Positions 15,248 through 24,474 of a stretch of DNA of 34,597 bases are shown here, one piece after another (position 1 is the first letter of the stretch; every line of letters starts with the position of its first letter). The notes below the pieces were generated by a model that did no database searches, had not been told where the DNA came from, and saw only the letters and a program-made list of their open reading frames with translations. The DNA is taken from contig CACKFA010000010.1 of NCBI GenBank assembly GCA_902599335.1, positions 1 through 34,597 of the forward strand, read 5' to 3'. Position numbers and translations under genes: made by a program. The stretch is from an uncultured Pelagibacteraceae bacterium. Its GTDB lineage: Bacteria; Pseudomonadota; Alphaproteobacteria; Pelagibacterales; Pelagibacteraceae.

Positions 15248-15913
15248 TTAAAGATATTCTGATACTATTTTCTCAATGCCTACAAAGTCTTTTATAATGT
15301 GATTATGATAAATTTCCTCAGATCTTTTTTCTGTATATCCATATTTTAGTAATATTATTGGAATTTCAGCAGCCTTAGCAGCATTTGCATCTGTCTCGCT
15401 GTCACCGATCATAATTGATTTATTTTTATCACCATCTAAAATTTCAATTGTAGTTGTTAAATGTCGAGGGTCTGGTTTGCAATATTCAAAAGTATTATAA
15501 CCTGCAACATATTCGAAATAATCATAAATCCCAATTTTTTTTAAAAGATCAACTGCTAAGTGTTCAGTTTTATTAGTACATACTGCCATAGAAATATTTT
15601 CACTTTTACACCAATTTAAAAATTCCTTTACACCGTTAATTAATTTACTTTCATGTAAAATATTTTTTCCATAATATGAAAGAAATTCATCAGTCATTTC
15701 GTTTTGAATTTTTTCATCAAACCACTTCCATTGGCCATTAGCTTTTGCCATCATAGCTTTAGCACCTTTGCCAACAGCATTTTTTAGTTCTCCTAAAGTT
15801 TTAGTAGGGTATCCAAATTTCTTCATCACGTGATTATGAGCCCGTATCAAATCTGGAGCGGTATCCACTAAAGTACCATCTAAATCAAATAAAATTGTAA
15901 ATTTTTGTTTCAT
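15248..15913 (-). CDS. gph: HAD-family phosphatase, phosphoglycolate phosphatase type
   Basis: A 221-aa haloacid dehalogenase-superfamily phosphatase. HAD motif I is DLDGT (10-14), motif II includes T113 in AVCTNKT, motif III is K146 in YCKPDP, and motif IV is GDSETD (170-175). The cap inserted after motif I is alpha-helical, as in Gph/phosphoglycolate phosphatases that remove 2-phosphoglycolate formed in DNA repair or metabolism. Related HAD enzymes have similar motifs, so substrate is not certain. It lies upstream of prpD on the same strand by 53 bp and may be the first gene of that transcript. A TTGATT at 15953-15948 (minus) with a weak TTTAAA 17 nt on could be its promoter. Confidence 0.85.
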   Translation of the reverse strand: MKQKFTILFDLDGTLVDTAPDLIRAHNHVMKKFGYPTKTLGELKNAVGKGAKAMMAKANGQWKWFDEKIQNEMTDEFLSYYGKNILHESKLINGVKEFLNWCKSENISMAVCTNKTEHLAVDLLKKIGIYDYFEYVAGYNTFEYCKPDPRHLTTTIEILDGDKNKSIMIGDSETDANAAKAAEIPIILLKYGYTEKRSEEIYHNHIIKDFVGIEKIVSEYL

Positions 15914-15982
15914 TATAAAAGTATTTTAAAGAAATAAATTGTGAATTAATCAAACAATATACTTAATATAAATAAGATCAAA

Positions 15983-16594
15983 ATGAAAGACTCAAGTCAA
16001 AAAAAACTTAGAGAGAAATTTATAAAATCAGGAGTTAAGATGATTGGTCCTGAAACTATTTTTTTTTCAAAAGATACAAAGATTGGAAAGAAAGTAACTA
16101 TTGAACCTTATGTTGTTATCGGCTCTAAGGTTAAAATTGGGAATAATGTAATTATAAAATCTTTTTCACATTTAGAGTCGTGTAAAATTGAGAATAAAGT
16201 TGAGATTGGTCCGTATGCAAGAATAAGACCTAATACAATTTTAAAAGAAGGATCCAAAGTAGGTAATTTTGTAGAGATTAAAAAAAGTACTTTAGGAAAT
16301 AAATCTAAAGTTAATCATTTATCTTATGTGGGAGATGCTCAAATAGGAAAATCAGTAAATATTGGAGCAGGTACAATTACTTGTAATTATGACGGAGTAA
16401 ACAAGAATAAAACAAATATTAAAGATAAAGTATTTATAGGTTCAAACTCTTCATTAGTTGCCCCAGTTACTATAAATAAAGATAGTATTGTTGGAGCTGG
16501 ATCTGTAATAACAAGAAATGTTAGAGAAAAATCTTTGGCATTAACAAGATCGTCACAATTAGAAGTTAAAAATTATAAAAGAAAGAAAAAATAA
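15983..16594 (+). CDS. stand-alone GlmU-type acetyltransferase domain (left-handed beta-helix)
   Basis: A 203-aa protein that aligns with only the C-terminal half of GlmU, which acetylates glucosamine-1-phosphate with acetyl-CoA. The hexapeptide-repeat beta-helix runs from about residue 22 to 190. Catalytic H112 is in [26 protein letters not shown] is at 126-138; VGNFVEIKK is at 93-101. These are GlmU-specific rather than generic hexapeptide motifs. The first 20 residues match the interdomain helix of GlmU ([10 protein letters not shown]). The ~230-residue uridylyltransferase domain is absent: the upstream 69 bp are non-coding and then gph runs the other way. glmS follows after 3 nt, which supports an amino-sugar role. 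The uridylyltransferase must be elsewhere or replaced. Confidence 0.85.
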   Translation: MKDSSQKKLREKFIKSGVKMIGPETIFFSKDTKIGKKVTIEPYVVIGSKVKIGNNVIIKSFSHLESCKIENKVEIGPYARIRPNTILKEGSKVGNFVEIKKSTLGNKSKVNHLSYVGDAQIGKSVNIGAGTITCNYDGVNKNKTNIKDKVFIGSNSSLVAPVTINKDSIVGAGSVITRNVREKSLALTRSSQLEVKNYKRKKK

Positions 16595-16597
16595 TTT

Positions 16598-18418
16598 ATG
16601 TGTGGAATTATTGGAATATCTAGCAACAAACCTGTTTCAGCAAATATAATTAATTCTTTAAAAAAATTAGAGTATAGAGGATATGACTCAGCTGGCATAG
16701 CAACGCTTTCAGATGGTGAAATAAACGAGGTAAAATCAGAGGGTAGAGTAGATAATTTAGAAAATAATTTTGATTTAAAAAACTTAAAAGGAAATATTGG
16801 TATAGGGCATGTAAGATGGGCAACACATGGTATTCCAAACAGTGTAAATGCTCATCCACACTCTTCTCATAATGTTTCAGTAGTTCACAATGGAATTATT
16901 GAAAACTCTACAATATTAAAAAAATATTTAATTAACAAAGGTCACAACTTTAAATCTCAGACAGATACAGAAGTAATCGTTCACTTAATAACAGAACATT
17001 TAAAAATTTCAGAACTAGAGGAAGCCATAACAAAAACATTAAAACAACTTCATGGTAGTTTTGCTCTTGGAATTGTATTCAGGGATATGCCGGATTTAAT
17101 TGTTGGTGCTAGAAGAGGCTCACCATTAGCTGTTGGTTATGGCCCGAATGAAAACTATTTAGGATCAGACTCCTATGCTTTAAAATCAATGACAAATAAG
17201 ATCACATATCTTGATGATGGAGAATTTTGCATTGTTAAAAAAGATCAGGTTATATTTTTTAATGAAGTTGGAAAAAAAGTTAATAAAAAGATATTAGAAT
17301 TATCATCTGATGAAGCAAGTTATGACAAAGGTGAATTTAAACATTTTATGGCAAAAGAAATTGAAGAACAACCAACAACAATTAAAACTGGTATAAAGGA
17401 ATATATAGATAATGTTAACAAAGAGATAAATATTTTTAATTTTCCATGGAAAATTGAAGAGATTAACACAATAACTTTAATTGGATGTGGAACTGCATAC
17501 CATTCTTGCCTAATGGCAAAATATTGGTTTGAAGAACTTACAAATATAGATGTAAACATAGATATAGCATCAGAATTTAGATATAGAAAAAATAGATTCA
17601 AAAAAGACACTTTATATGTCTTTGTTTCACAATCTGGAGAAACAGCAGATACTTATGCTGCACTAGATCTTTGTAATAAAAATTCAATGAAGACATGTGC
17701 TGTTGTTAATGTGATTGAGAGCTCAATAGCAAGAGATTCTAATTTTGTTTTACCTATTCATTGTGGTCCTGAAATTGGGGTTGCTTCGACAAAAGCTTTT
17801 CTGGGTCAAATACTTGTTTTGTACATTTTAGCATTAAAACTTGGGTCATTGAGGAATGAAATTGAAAAAAAGGAATATCAACAGAAGATTGAAGATTTAA
17901 AAACCTTACCAAATCTTTTAGAGCAAACATTGCTTCACGATAATGATATTCAAGCTATATCTTCAACATTCAATGAAGCTAAAGGTTCAATGTTTTTAGG
18001 AAGGGGTTTTTCTTATCCAATAGCTTTGGAAGGAGCGTTGAAACTTAAAGAACTTTCTTATGTTCATGCAGAAGGTTATCCTGCAGGTGAGATGAAACAC
18101 GGACCACTCGCTTTAATTGAAGAAGGAATGCCAGTTGTAGTTTTAGCACCAAGGGATAATTATTATAAAAAGACGATTTCGAATATGCAGGAAGTTATTG
18201 CAAGGGGTGCAAAGGTTTTATTAATTACAAATAAAAGTAAAGATGAAGTATTATCAGAAAATATTTGGGAAAAAATTGAAGTTGAAAATACAAATGATGA
18301 TCTGCTTCCTTTTCTTTTAACTATACCACTTCAAAAACTAGCATATTACTCTGCTCTTAAAAAAGGTTATGATATTGATAAGCCAAGAAATTTGGCTAAA
18401 TCTGTCACTGTTGAATAA
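16598..18418 (+). CDS. glmS: glutamine--fructose-6-phosphate aminotransferase
   Basis: A 606-aa enzyme making glucosamine-6-phosphate, the first step of UDP-GlcNAc synthesis. The N-terminal glutaminase starts MCGIIGI, so Cys2 becomes the nucleophile after Met removal; LEYRGYDSAG (24-33), HVRWATHG (71-78) and HNGIIEN (97-103) are present. Two SIS isomerase domains follow, with IGCGTAYHS (295-303) and SQSGETADT (344-352). The C-terminus YDIDKPRNLAKSVTVE is the typical GlmS ending. It lies 3 nt after the GlmU-like gene. No glmS ribozyme is expected or seen. Confidence 0.97.
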   Translation: MCGIIGISSNKPVSANIINSLKKLEYRGYDSAGIATLSDGEINEVKSEGRVDNLENNFDLKNLKGNIGIGHVRWATHGIPNSVNAHPHSSHNVSVVHNGIIENSTILKKYLINKGHNFKSQTDTEVIVHLITEHLKISELEEAITKTLKQLHGSFALGIVFRDMPDLIVGARRGSPLAVGYGPNENYLGSDSYALKSMTNKITYLDDGEFCIVKKDQVIFFNEVGKKVNKKILELSSDEASYDKGEFKHFMAKEIEEQPTTIKTGIKEYIDNVNKEINIFNFPWKIEEINTITLIGCGTAYHSCLMAKYWFEELTNIDVNIDIASEFRYRKNRFKKDTLYVFVSQSGETADTYAALDLCNKNSMKTCAVVNVIESSIARDSNFVLPIHCGPEIGVASTKAFLGQILVLYILALKLGSLRNEIEKKEYQQKIEDLKTLPNLLEQTLLHDNDIQAISSTFNEAKGSMFLGRGFSYPIALEGALKLKELSYVHAEGYPAGEMKHGPLALIEEGMPVVVLAPRDNYYKKTISNMQEVIARGAKVLLITNKSKDEVLSENIWEKIEVENTNDDLLPFLLTIPLQKLAYYSALKKGYDIDKPRNLAKSVTVE

Positions 18419-18453
18419 ACTTTAAACTCTGTTAAAACACTTACAGGTTGAAT

Positions 18454-19833
18454 ATGAAAATTTGGAAAAAAAATAGTTGGAGAAAATATCCGGTAAAACA
18501 TATTCCAGAATATCCGGATAAAAAAGAACTAGACAAAGTTTTAGAGAAGATTTCAACATTTCCACCTCTAGTATTTGCAGGTGAAACAAGACATTTAAAA
18601 AAACAACTTGCCGAAGTTGTAGATGGAAAAGCTTTTTTGTTGCAAGGTGGTGACTGTGCTGAAAGTTTTGCAGAATTTAATCCAGATAATATCAGAGATA
18701 CTTTTAAATTAATGTTACAGATGTCATTAGTTTTAACTTATTCAGCATCATTACCAGTTGTTAAAGTAGGAAGAATAGCAGGACAGTTTTCTAAACCCAG
18801 AAGCTCACCAACAGAAATAAAAAATGATGTGGAATTACCAAGTTATTTGGGTGACAATATTAATGGCATGGAATTTACTGAAAAAGCTAGAATTCCAGAT
18901 CCAAAAAGATTATTTAAAGCTTATTCACAATCTGCATCAACATTAAATCTTATAAGAGCTTTTTCACATGGAGGATATGCAGATCTTAAAAACGTGCATA
19001 ATTGGAATCTAGGTTTTATAAAAAATACTCCAGAAGGAAAAAAATTTAAAGTACTAGAAGATAAAATTGCTGATGCTTTAGCTTTTATGGACGCATGTGG
19101 AATAAATGCTGATTTTAATAGAAGATTAAAAACTGTAAATTTTTGGACATCCCACGAAGCTTTATTGTTACCTTTTGAAGAAACAATGACAAGAACGGAT
19201 TCAACTACTGGTGAAAATCATGATACTTCAGCTCATTTCGTATGGATTGGAGATAGAACTAGACAACTTGATGGTGGACATGTTGAATTTTGTAGAGGAA
19301 TAGAAAACCCAATAGGAATTAAATGTGGGCCAACCTTAAAAGCAGATGATCTAATTAATCTTTGCAACCGAATTAATCCTAATAATGAAAAAGGTAAAAT
19401 TACTTTAATTTCTAGATTTGGATTTGAAAATGTTTCAAAATTTTTACCAAAATTAATTAGAGCAATAAAAAAAGAAGGTCTAAATGTAATTTGGTCGTGT
19501 GACCCTTGTCATGGAAATACAGTAAAGGCTACGACAGGATTTAAAACAAGACCATTTAATAGTGTTTTAAAAGAGGTTAAAAATGTTTTTGCATGTCACC
19601 AAAGCGAAGGAAGTTATGCTGGTGGTTTACATATAGAATTAACTGGTCAAGATGTGACAGAATGCATTGGTGGAGCTCAAAAGATATCTGAAAAAGACTT
19701 ATCATCAAGATATCACACGCATTGTGACCCAAGACTAAATGCAAACCAAGCTCTAGAATTAGCTTTTTTGATTTCAGATGAGATTAAAAAGAATAGCTCT
19801 TATTCTAAAAACGCAAATAGAGCGGCATCTTAA
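18454..19833 (+). CDS. class II 3-deoxy-7-phosphoheptulonate (DAHP) synthase
   Basis: A 459-aa enzyme of the plant-like class II family, joining PEP and erythrose-4-phosphate at the start of the shikimate pathway. I use the ATG at 18454; an in-frame TTG at 18448 would add two residues. Key motifs are LLQGGDCAESF with metal ligand C68, KPRSSP, the DRTRQLDGGHVEFCRGI block, IWSCDPCHGNT, and the C-terminal GGLHIELTGQDVTECIGG carrying His and Glu metal ligands. The usual Met in CDPMHGN is Cys here. Length is normal. It is 35 nt after glmS and 38 nt before nadE; the neighbours are not functionally related. Confidence 0.95.
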   Translation: MKIWKKNSWRKYPVKHIPEYPDKKELDKVLEKISTFPPLVFAGETRHLKKQLAEVVDGKAFLLQGGDCAESFAEFNPDNIRDTFKLMLQMSLVLTYSASLPVVKVGRIAGQFSKPRSSPTEIKNDVELPSYLGDNINGMEFTEKARIPDPKRLFKAYSQSASTLNLIRAFSHGGYADLKNVHNWNLGFIKNTPEGKKFKVLEDKIADALAFMDACGINADFNRRLKTVNFWTSHEALLLPFEETMTRTDSTTGENHDTSAHFVWIGDRTRQLDGGHVEFCRGIENPIGIKCGPTLKADDLINLCNRINPNNEKGKITLISRFGFENVSKFLPKLIRAIKKEGLNVIWSCDPCHGNTVKATTGFKTRPFNSVLKEVKNVFACHQSEGSYAGGLHIELTGQDVTECIGGAQKISEKDLSSRYHTHCDPRLNANQALELAFLISDEIKKNSSYSKNANRAAS

Positions 19834-19871
19834 GACATTGTAAAATTTTAAATATCTAATATTTTAAAATC

Positions 19872-20609
19872 ATGAATGCTTCAGAAAAAGTAAATTTTAT
19901 CTCTAATTGGATTAAAGATTATGTAAATAATATGCCAAGTAAGGCAGAGTCATTAGTTGTAGGAATTTCTGGAGGAATAGATTCGTCAGTTTCTAGCACA
20001 TTAAGCGCGATGACAGGTTTAAAAACTATTGTTTTGTCAATGCCAATCAAACAGAAATCACATCAACATGATTTAAGTTTAAAGCATCAAGAGTGGTTAG
20101 TCAAAAATTTTAAAAATGTTGAGGCACATACTATCAATTTAGATGAGTTATTTTTGGCTTTTAGTTCCAGTTTATCAAATTTTAATAATGAACATGGAAT
20201 GGCAAATTCTAGAGCTAGATTGAGAATGACAACACTTTATCAAGTTGCTGCAGCGAATAAAGGAATAGTAGTTGGAACAGGAAATAAAGTTGAAGATTTT
20301 GGTGTTGGGTTTTATACAAAATATGGAGATGGCGGGGTAGACATATCTCCTATAGCTGATTGTAATAAAACAGAAGTTTGGGAACTTGGAAAAGAGCTTG
20401 GAATTTTAAAAGAAATTATAGATGCAGCCCCTACAGATGGTTTATGGGATGATGGAAGAACTGATGAAGGTCAACTTGGACTAAAATATGAAGAATTAGA
20501 AGAAGCTATGAACAATCCTAATTCTGCTAATCGAGCTAAATACGAAACTATTAGAAAACAAAATTTGCATAAAATGGAGCCAATTCCTGTATGCAAAATT
20601 CCAAATTAA
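19872..20609 (+). CDS. nadE: NAD+ synthetase, ammonia-type
   Basis: A 245-aa single-domain enzyme that amidates nicotinic acid adenine dinucleotide to NAD+. The ATP-pyrophosphatase P-loop is GISGGIDSS (31-39). TGNKVEDFGVGFYTKYGDGGVDISPIAD is the family block for substrate binding. The tail APTDGLWDDGRTDEGQLG is typical. There is no N-terminal glutaminase domain, so it should use free ammonia, or glutamine only via a separate partner. A probable terminator follows directly. Confidence 0.94.
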   Translation: MNASEKVNFISNWIKDYVNNMPSKAESLVVGISGGIDSSVSSTLSAMTGLKTIVLSMPIKQKSHQHDLSLKHQEWLVKNFKNVEAHTINLDELFLAFSSSLSNFNNEHGMANSRARLRMTTLYQVAAANKGIVVGTGNKVEDFGVGFYTKYGDGGVDISPIADCNKTEVWELGKELGILKEIIDAAPTDGLWDDGRTDEGQLGLKYEELEEAMNNPNSANRAKYETIRKQNLHKMEPIPVCKIPN

Positions 20610-20611
20610 TC

Positions 20612-20636
20612 AAATAGATTCACAAATCTATTTTTT
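20612..20636 (+). terminator. candidate intrinsic terminator between nadE and cysS
   Basis: Arms AAATAGATT (20612-20620) and AATCTATTT (20625-20633) form a 9-bp stem with a CACA loop, followed by more T residues to 20636. The stem has a single G-C pair, so it may be weak. It starts 2 nt after the nadE stop. Confidence 0.5.
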
Positions 20637-20654
20637 AAGTATATTCCTAAAATA

Positions 20655-22010
20655 ATGAGTAAAGATATTTTTTTAACAAACAATCTAACAAATAAAAAAG
20701 AGAAGTTTGTTCCGATAGATAAAAGTAATATTAGAATGTATGTTTGTGGTCCAACTGTTTACGATGATCCCCATATTGGAAATGCAAGACCAATAGTTAT
20801 ATTTGATATTCTATTTAAAATTTTTAAAAAAAATTATCCAAAAGTTACTTATGTAAGAAATATTACAGATGTAGATGATAAAATTATTAAATCTTCAAAA
20901 GAAAATAATATTTCAATTTCAGAATTAACAAGCAAAGTAACAAAAAGTTTTAGTGAAGATTGTCATTACTTAAATTGTGAAGAACCAACTCATCAACCTA
21001 AAGCAACAGAAAATATAGATTTGATGATTGAAATGATTTCTGAATTAATAAAAAAAGGATTTGCTTATGAAAAAAATAAGCATGTTTATTTTGAGGTTAA
21101 AAAATTCAAGGATTATGGTCAACTCTCAAATAAAAAATTAGATGAACTTATCGCTGGATCAAGAGTAGAAGTCAGCGAAAATAAAAAAAATTCAGAAGAT
21201 TTTGTTTTATGGAAACCTTCGGAAGATGATGAACCATCATGGGATTCCCCATGGGGGAAAGGAAGGCCAGGATGGCATCTAGAGTGTTCAGCAATGTCAA
21301 AGAAATTTTTAGGAGATGAGTTTGATGTTCATGGAGGTGGTATAGATTTATTATTTCCTCATCATGAAAATGAAATAGCTCAATCAAGATGTGCAAATGA
21401 TACAAAAATATTTGCTAAATTTTGGATGCATAATGCATTTATAACTATGTCCAATGAAAAAATGGCTAAGTCTCAAGGAAATATTTTAAAAATAAAAGAT
21501 TTTAGAAATAAGATAAGTGGTCAGGCTTTAAGATTAGCTTTACTGAGTGCACATTATAAACAGCCATTAGATTGGAATGATAAACTTCTTGAGGACTGTC
21601 AAAATACAATTAACAAATGGTACAATTCATATTTAGATATTGAAAATATTTCTGAGATTTCTGATGAAATTCTTCAGCCACTTTACGATGATTTAAACAC
21701 ACCAGGATATATTGCTAATTTACATCAATTATATGACAAAGCTCAAAAAGGTAGCGATGAAGATAAATCTTTATTTGTTTCTGCTTGTCAATTTGTAGGA
21801 CTATTAAATGAAAGTAAAGAAAATTGGCTTAAATTTAAAATTAGCAAAGCTTTAATTTCTGAAAAAGAAATTTTACAAAAAATTCAGGAAAGAAATAAGG
21901 CTAGAGAGAACAAAAATTACGAAGAAGCTGATAAAATTAGAAATGAGCTTTTAGACAAAGGTGTTTTAATAGAGGATAAAGATGCTAAAACGACTTGGAA
22001 ATTTAAATGA
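20655..22010 (+). CDS. cysS: cysteinyl-tRNA synthetase
   Basis: A 451-aa class I aminoacyl-tRNA synthetase. The HIGH-type motif is PHIGN (39-43) and the KMSKS-type motif is KMAKS (269-273). Zinc ligands are C31 in MYVCGPTVYD, C211 in HLECSAMS, and H236/E240 in FPHHENE. WMHNAFI precedes KMAKS as in CysRS. The C-terminal region (EIDKIRNELLDKG-like, seen here as EADKIRNELLDKG) is the short anticodon-binding helix bundle. Length is normal. It overlaps cimA by 4 nt (ATGA). A terminator candidate separates it from nadE, but I see no good promoter in the 18 nt before it. Confidence 0.97.
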   Translation: MSKDIFLTNNLTNKKEKFVPIDKSNIRMYVCGPTVYDDPHIGNARPIVIFDILFKIFKKNYPKVTYVRNITDVDDKIIKSSKENNISISELTSKVTKSFSEDCHYLNCEEPTHQPKATENIDLMIEMISELIKKGFAYEKNKHVYFEVKKFKDYGQLSNKKLDELIAGSRVEVSENKKNSEDFVLWKPSEDDEPSWDSPWGKGRPGWHLECSAMSKKFLGDEFDVHGGGIDLLFPHHENEIAQSRCANDTKIFAKFWMHNAFITMSNEKMAKSQGNILKIKDFRNKISGQALRLALLSAHYKQPLDWNDKLLEDCQNTINKWYNSYLDIENISEISDEILQPLYDDLNTPGYIANLHQLYDKAQKGSDEDKSLFVSACQFVGLLNESKENWLKFKISKALISEKEILQKIQERNKARENKNYEEADKIRNELLDKGVLIEDKDAKTTWKFK

Positions 22011-23608
22011 GTAAAGAACAACTTTATATATTTGACACGACATTACGTGATGGTGCACAAACCCAAGGTGTAGATTTTTCAATTGATGATAAAGAAAAAA
22101 TCTCATCAGCCTTAGATAAATTGGGTGTGGATTATGTTGAGGGTGGATGGCCAGGAGCAAATCCAACCGATACTGAGTTTTTCAATAAAGATCATAACTT
22201 CAAATCAACGAAATTAACCGCATTTGGAATGACTAAAAAATCAGAGCATAGTGCAGAAAATGACCCCATGCTCTCATCTTTAATAAATTCAAAAAGCACT
22301 TCTGTTTGTCTGTTTGGAAAATCATGGGATTTTCAAGTAGATGTTGCATTAGGAATAAGTAATGAGCAGAATTTAATGAATATCAGTGAAAGCACAAAAC
22401 ACATCGTTAAATCTGGAAAAGAGTTCATGTTTGATGCTGAACATTTTTTTGATGGATATAAAGCTAATCCAGAATATGCAATAGCATGTTTAAAAGCAGC
22501 CTTTGATAATGGTGCTAGATGGATAATATTATGTGATACAAATGGGGGCACACTTCCTCATGAAGTAACCAAAATTGTTCATGAAGTAACCAAAAATATT
22601 CCAGGAGAAAATTTAGGAATACATGCTCATAATGATACTGAAAATGCAGTAGCAAATAGCCTTGCTGCAGTTCAAGCAGGGGTTAGACAAGTTCAAGGAA
22701 CTATAAATGGACTAGGGGAAAGATGTGGAAATGCAAATTTAATGTCATTAATTCCTTCATTTTTTTTAAAGAAAGATTTTTCAGATAAGTTTGAACTAAG
22801 TATTAAAAGAGAAAATTTAAAAAATTTAACTCAATGCTCAAGATTATTAGATGAAATTTTAAACAGAAAACCTAATAAACATTTACCTTATGTAGGGGCT
22901 TCTGCTTTTTCTCACAAGGGTGGTATGCATGTTTCGGCAGTTCAAAAAGATCCTAAAACTTATGAACATATTAATCCTGAAGAAGTTGGAAATTCTAGAA
23001 ATATTGTAGTTTCAGATCAATCAGGTCAATCAAATATAATGTCAAGATTGAATTCAATAGGAATTAAAGTAGAGAAAAGTGATCCCAAAATTAAAAAGCT
23101 TTTAGATGAAGTCAAAGATCGAGAATTTATAGGTTATAGTTATGATGGTGCTGATGCTTCTTTTGAATTATTAGCCCGAAGACTAATGGGAGAAATACCA
23201 AGGTATATTTCTATTAATGAATATGATGTTTCAGTGAAGAAAGATAATGCAGGAGAAATTGTTTCATATGCAAAAGCTCAATTAGAAGTAGATGGAGACA
23301 AAATTTTGTGTGAAGGGCAAGGTAATGGACCTGTTAATGCTCTAGATAATGCAATCAGAAAAAATGTTAAGAAGCTAGCTAAATATTCAGAATATTTAAA
23401 AGACTTAAGACTTGTTGATTATAAAGTTAGAATTTTAAATACCGGTACAGAAGCTGTAACAAGAGTTAGTATTGAAAGTACAGATTCAAAGGGTGTCAAT
23501 TGGTTTACTATTGGTGTATCACCAAATATCATTGATGCTTCTTTCAAAGCTCTAGTTGATAGTTTAGATTATAAGTTATTCAAAGACAAAGCCCCTGGAA
23601 GTTTATAA
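22007..23608 (+). CDS. cimA: (R)-citramalate synthase
   Basis: A 533-aa acyltransferase of the LeuA/CimA family, making citramalate from acetyl-CoA and pyruvate for threonine-independent isoleucine synthesis. The catalytic segment DTTLRDGAQTQG is at 10-21, the metal-binding HAHND at 206-210, and LCDTNGGTLPHE at 175-186. YVEGGWPGANPTD replaces the LeuA-type EVGFP pattern, which marks CimA and related enzymes. Residues from about 400 form a LeuA-type allosteric dimer domain, implying isoleucine feedback as in characterised CimA. A HEVTK motif occurs twice at a 7-residue interval (185-189, 192-196). It overlaps cysS by ATGA, and a DUF1989 gene follows after 2 nt. Confidence 0.92.
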   Translation: MSKEQLYIFDTTLRDGAQTQGVDFSIDDKEKISSALDKLGVDYVEGGWPGANPTDTEFFNKDHNFKSTKLTAFGMTKKSEHSAENDPMLSSLINSKSTSVCLFGKSWDFQVDVALGISNEQNLMNISESTKHIVKSGKEFMFDAEHFFDGYKANPEYAIACLKAAFDNGARWIILCDTNGGTLPHEVTKIVHEVTKNIPGENLGIHAHNDTENAVANSLAAVQAGVRQVQGTINGLGERCGNANLMSLIPSFFLKKDFSDKFELSIKRENLKNLTQCSRLLDEILNRKPNKHLPYVGASAFSHKGGMHVSAVQKDPKTYEHINPEEVGNSRNIVVSDQSGQSNIMSRLNSIGIKVEKSDPKIKKLLDEVKDREFIGYSYDGADASFELLARRLMGEIPRYISINEYDVSVKKDNAGEIVSYAKAQLEVDGDKILCEGQGNGPVNALDNAIRKNVKKLAKYSEYLKDLRLVDYKVRILNTGTEAVTRVSIESTDSKGVNWFTIGVSPNIIDASFKALVDSLDYKLFKDKAPGSL

Positions 23609-23610
23609 GA

Positions 23611-24474
23611 ATGAAAATTAAAAAATTTTCAGAAAAACCATCTGATCTTAAAAGTAGAATAGGGGCAAAACCAATAGTTTGTTATCCAAATACCAATATT
23701 GAGGAAAAAAATTTAAAAATTTTACATTCTGCTCGAGAACACTTAATTAAAAAAGATGAAGTAATAATACCTCCGAGAGACGCAAAAACTTTTAAAGTTA
23801 AATTTGGAGAGTTTTTTAGAATCGAAAGTGTAGAGGGACCCCAAGTAGGAGATTTAAATTTATTTAATTTAAATAATTTAGAGGAAAAATTTTACTCAGG
23901 TAAAACAAGAGCACTTTATGGTACTCATCTTTCAGTAGGCGATAAAATGTTTAGTAGTTTTCCGTATCTTAGATCTTTAGCAACAATAACTTGGGACACT
24001 TTAGATTGGTATGATTATGATAAAGATGGAGGATCGGTTCATGATGTCATTGGTACAAGATGTGATCCTTATACATCAAAACTTTTGAGCGATAATGATT
24101 ATCACTATTGTTGCCACTCAAATTTAACAAGAGCTTTAGTTAAAGAAAAAAATATTCAATTAGATCATGCAGAAAAAATAGTTCATGATGTATTAAATGT
24201 TTTTATGTTAACTGGATTTACCAATGACACTAAACAATATTTTATGAAAGCAAGTCCTGTAAGACCTGGTGATTATTTAGAGTTTTTTGCTGAAACAGAC
24301 TTGTTAGGTGCTCTCTCTGCTTGTCCAGGAGGTGATTGTGGATCTGAACATTCATCCGATGTAGCAAAATGTTATCCATTAAAAGTTTCTATTTGGACAT
24401 TAGATCCAAAATATTTAAATGATATCAAACCATCAACCATTTCTAGTTATAACAGAAATCATGGCATAGATTAA
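23611..24474 (+). CDS. DUF1989 (urea carboxylase-associated family) protein
   Basis: A 287-aa protein of the DUF1989 family, often found beside urea carboxylase, though no such gene is here. Conserved features are HDVIGTRCDPYT (C151), YHYCCHSNL (C167/C168/H169) and SACPGGDCGSEHSSD (C248, C253). Their conserved Cys and His suggest a metal site, and the family is thought to be enzymatic; the reaction for this subgroup is not known to me. It starts 2 nt after cimA and its stop overlaps the trmJ start (TAATG), so it is firmly in this operon. An odd residue pair, C167-C168, is worth noting. Confidence 0.78.
   Translation: MKIKKFSEKPSDLKSRIGAKPIVCYPNTNIEEKNLKILHSAREHLIKKDEVIIPPRDAKTFKVKFGEFFRIESVEGPQVGDLNLFNLNNLEEKFYSGKTRALYGTHLSVGDKMFSSFPYLRSLATITWDTLDWYDYDKDGGSVHDVIGTRCDPYTSKLLSDNDYHYCCHSNLTRALVKEKNIQLDHAEKIVHDVLNVFMLTGFTNDTKQYFMKASPVRPGDYLEFFAETDLLGALSACPGGDCGSEHSSDVAKCYPLKVSIWTLDPKYLNDIKPSTISSYNRNHGID

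Noticed and set aside
16650..16859. Antisense frame in glmS
   Set aside because: Overlaps the conserved glutaminase domain; product is a low-complexity shadow.
19841..19870. AT-only inverted repeat between the DAHP synthase gene and nadE
   Set aside because: Six pairs, a mismatch and three more pairs, with no G-C pair and no T-run; expected by chance in such AT-rich DNA.
22558..22595. 17-nt direct repeat at a 21-nt interval in cimA
   Set aside because: Encodes two HEVTK units in a helix; overall length matches the family, so there is no sign of a recent insertion.
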